Assembly (NCBI GenBank): GCA_016712625.1
Contig: JADJQQ010000005.1
Coordinates: forward strand, 1-41,200
Direction: 5' to 3'
DNA from: Candidatus Competibacteraceae bacterium
GTDB taxonomy: Bacteria > Pseudomonadota > Gammaproteobacteria > Competibacterales > Competibacteraceae
DNA length: 41,200 nt
Shown: piece after piece, positions 41,167-41,200 of the stretch
How positions within the stretch are numbered: the stretch's first letter is position 1
How the letters are laid out: every line of letters begins with the position of its first letter
The notes under the pieces: model-generated
What the model was told of the DNA's origin: nothing
Database searches by the model: none
The model's input: only the letters and a program-made list of their open reading frames with translations
Program-made: the position numbers and the translations under genes

Positions 41167-41200
41167 GCCGTTTGGGGCTGGGTGTTTTACAGTGTTAATG

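Overview
The window is GC-rich and reads as a mosaic, mobile-element-laden replicon of a proteobacterium. A gammaproteobacterial or betaproteobacterial plasmid, or an integrated plasmid, fits best. The plasmid signs are at the right: a RepA-type initiator, a ParA ATPase with a ribbon-helix-helix partner, ProQ/FinO-type RNA chaperones and a possible antisense copy-control RNA. There are no rRNA, tRNA or housekeeping genes, so the species cannot be named.

Layout. 1-1709 is the C-terminal half of a CusA/CzcA-type heavy-metal RND pump. 1727-1938 is a small non-coding element with terminal inverted repeats, followed by a truncated, frameshifted ParB-like gene (1939-3280). 3448-6005 carries two adjacent AbiEii-type nucleotidyltransferase toxin-antitoxin modules. 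6019-6684 holds the tail of a DUF5131-like gene cut by a Tn3-family end, with the 3' part of tnpA. 6685-20382 is a 13.7-kb Tn7-like transposon with matching TGT...ACA ends. Its right arm encodes TnsA, TnsB (frameshifted), TnsC/TniB, TniQ and a 12 x CxxC zinc-ribbon protein with a recombinase-like C-terminus. Its left arm encodes a TnsE-like protein broken by two frameshifts. Between them lies a defence-type cargo: a HicB-like protein, an SMC/ABC-type ATPase, a middle component, a PD-(D/E)XK nuclease-like effector and a convergent DNA methyltransferase. 20389-23108 holds a thermonuclease with an Excalibur tail, a methyltransferase-restriction fusion and an interrupted hypothetical gene. 23109-24880 is an IS200/IS605 element. 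24923-34471 (minus strand) is a second defence locus: SNF2 helicase, DUF1156 methyltransferase, DUF499 ATPase and a VWA fragment. 34771-41200 is plasmid backbone with a decayed tnpB inserted.

How the genes work together. The Tn7-like genes are proposed to move the ATPase/nuclease/methyltransferase cassette. That cassette has the layout of an ABC three-component conflict system with an added methyltransferase, which suggests modification-dependent self/non-self discrimination. The helicase-methyltransferase-ATPase locus is a separate anti-phage candidate, and the nucleotidyltransferase modules could stabilise the replicon. RepA, ParA/RHH, the FinO-like proteins and the antisense RNA candidate would handle replication, partition and copy number.

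Caution: at least fifteen likely frameshifts occur, several in A-runs, while other long genes (for example the 3.5-kb helicase and the whole ABC cassette) are clean. Some breaks may therefore be assembly indels rather than real decay. All family names come from reading motifs by eye; no database search was run.
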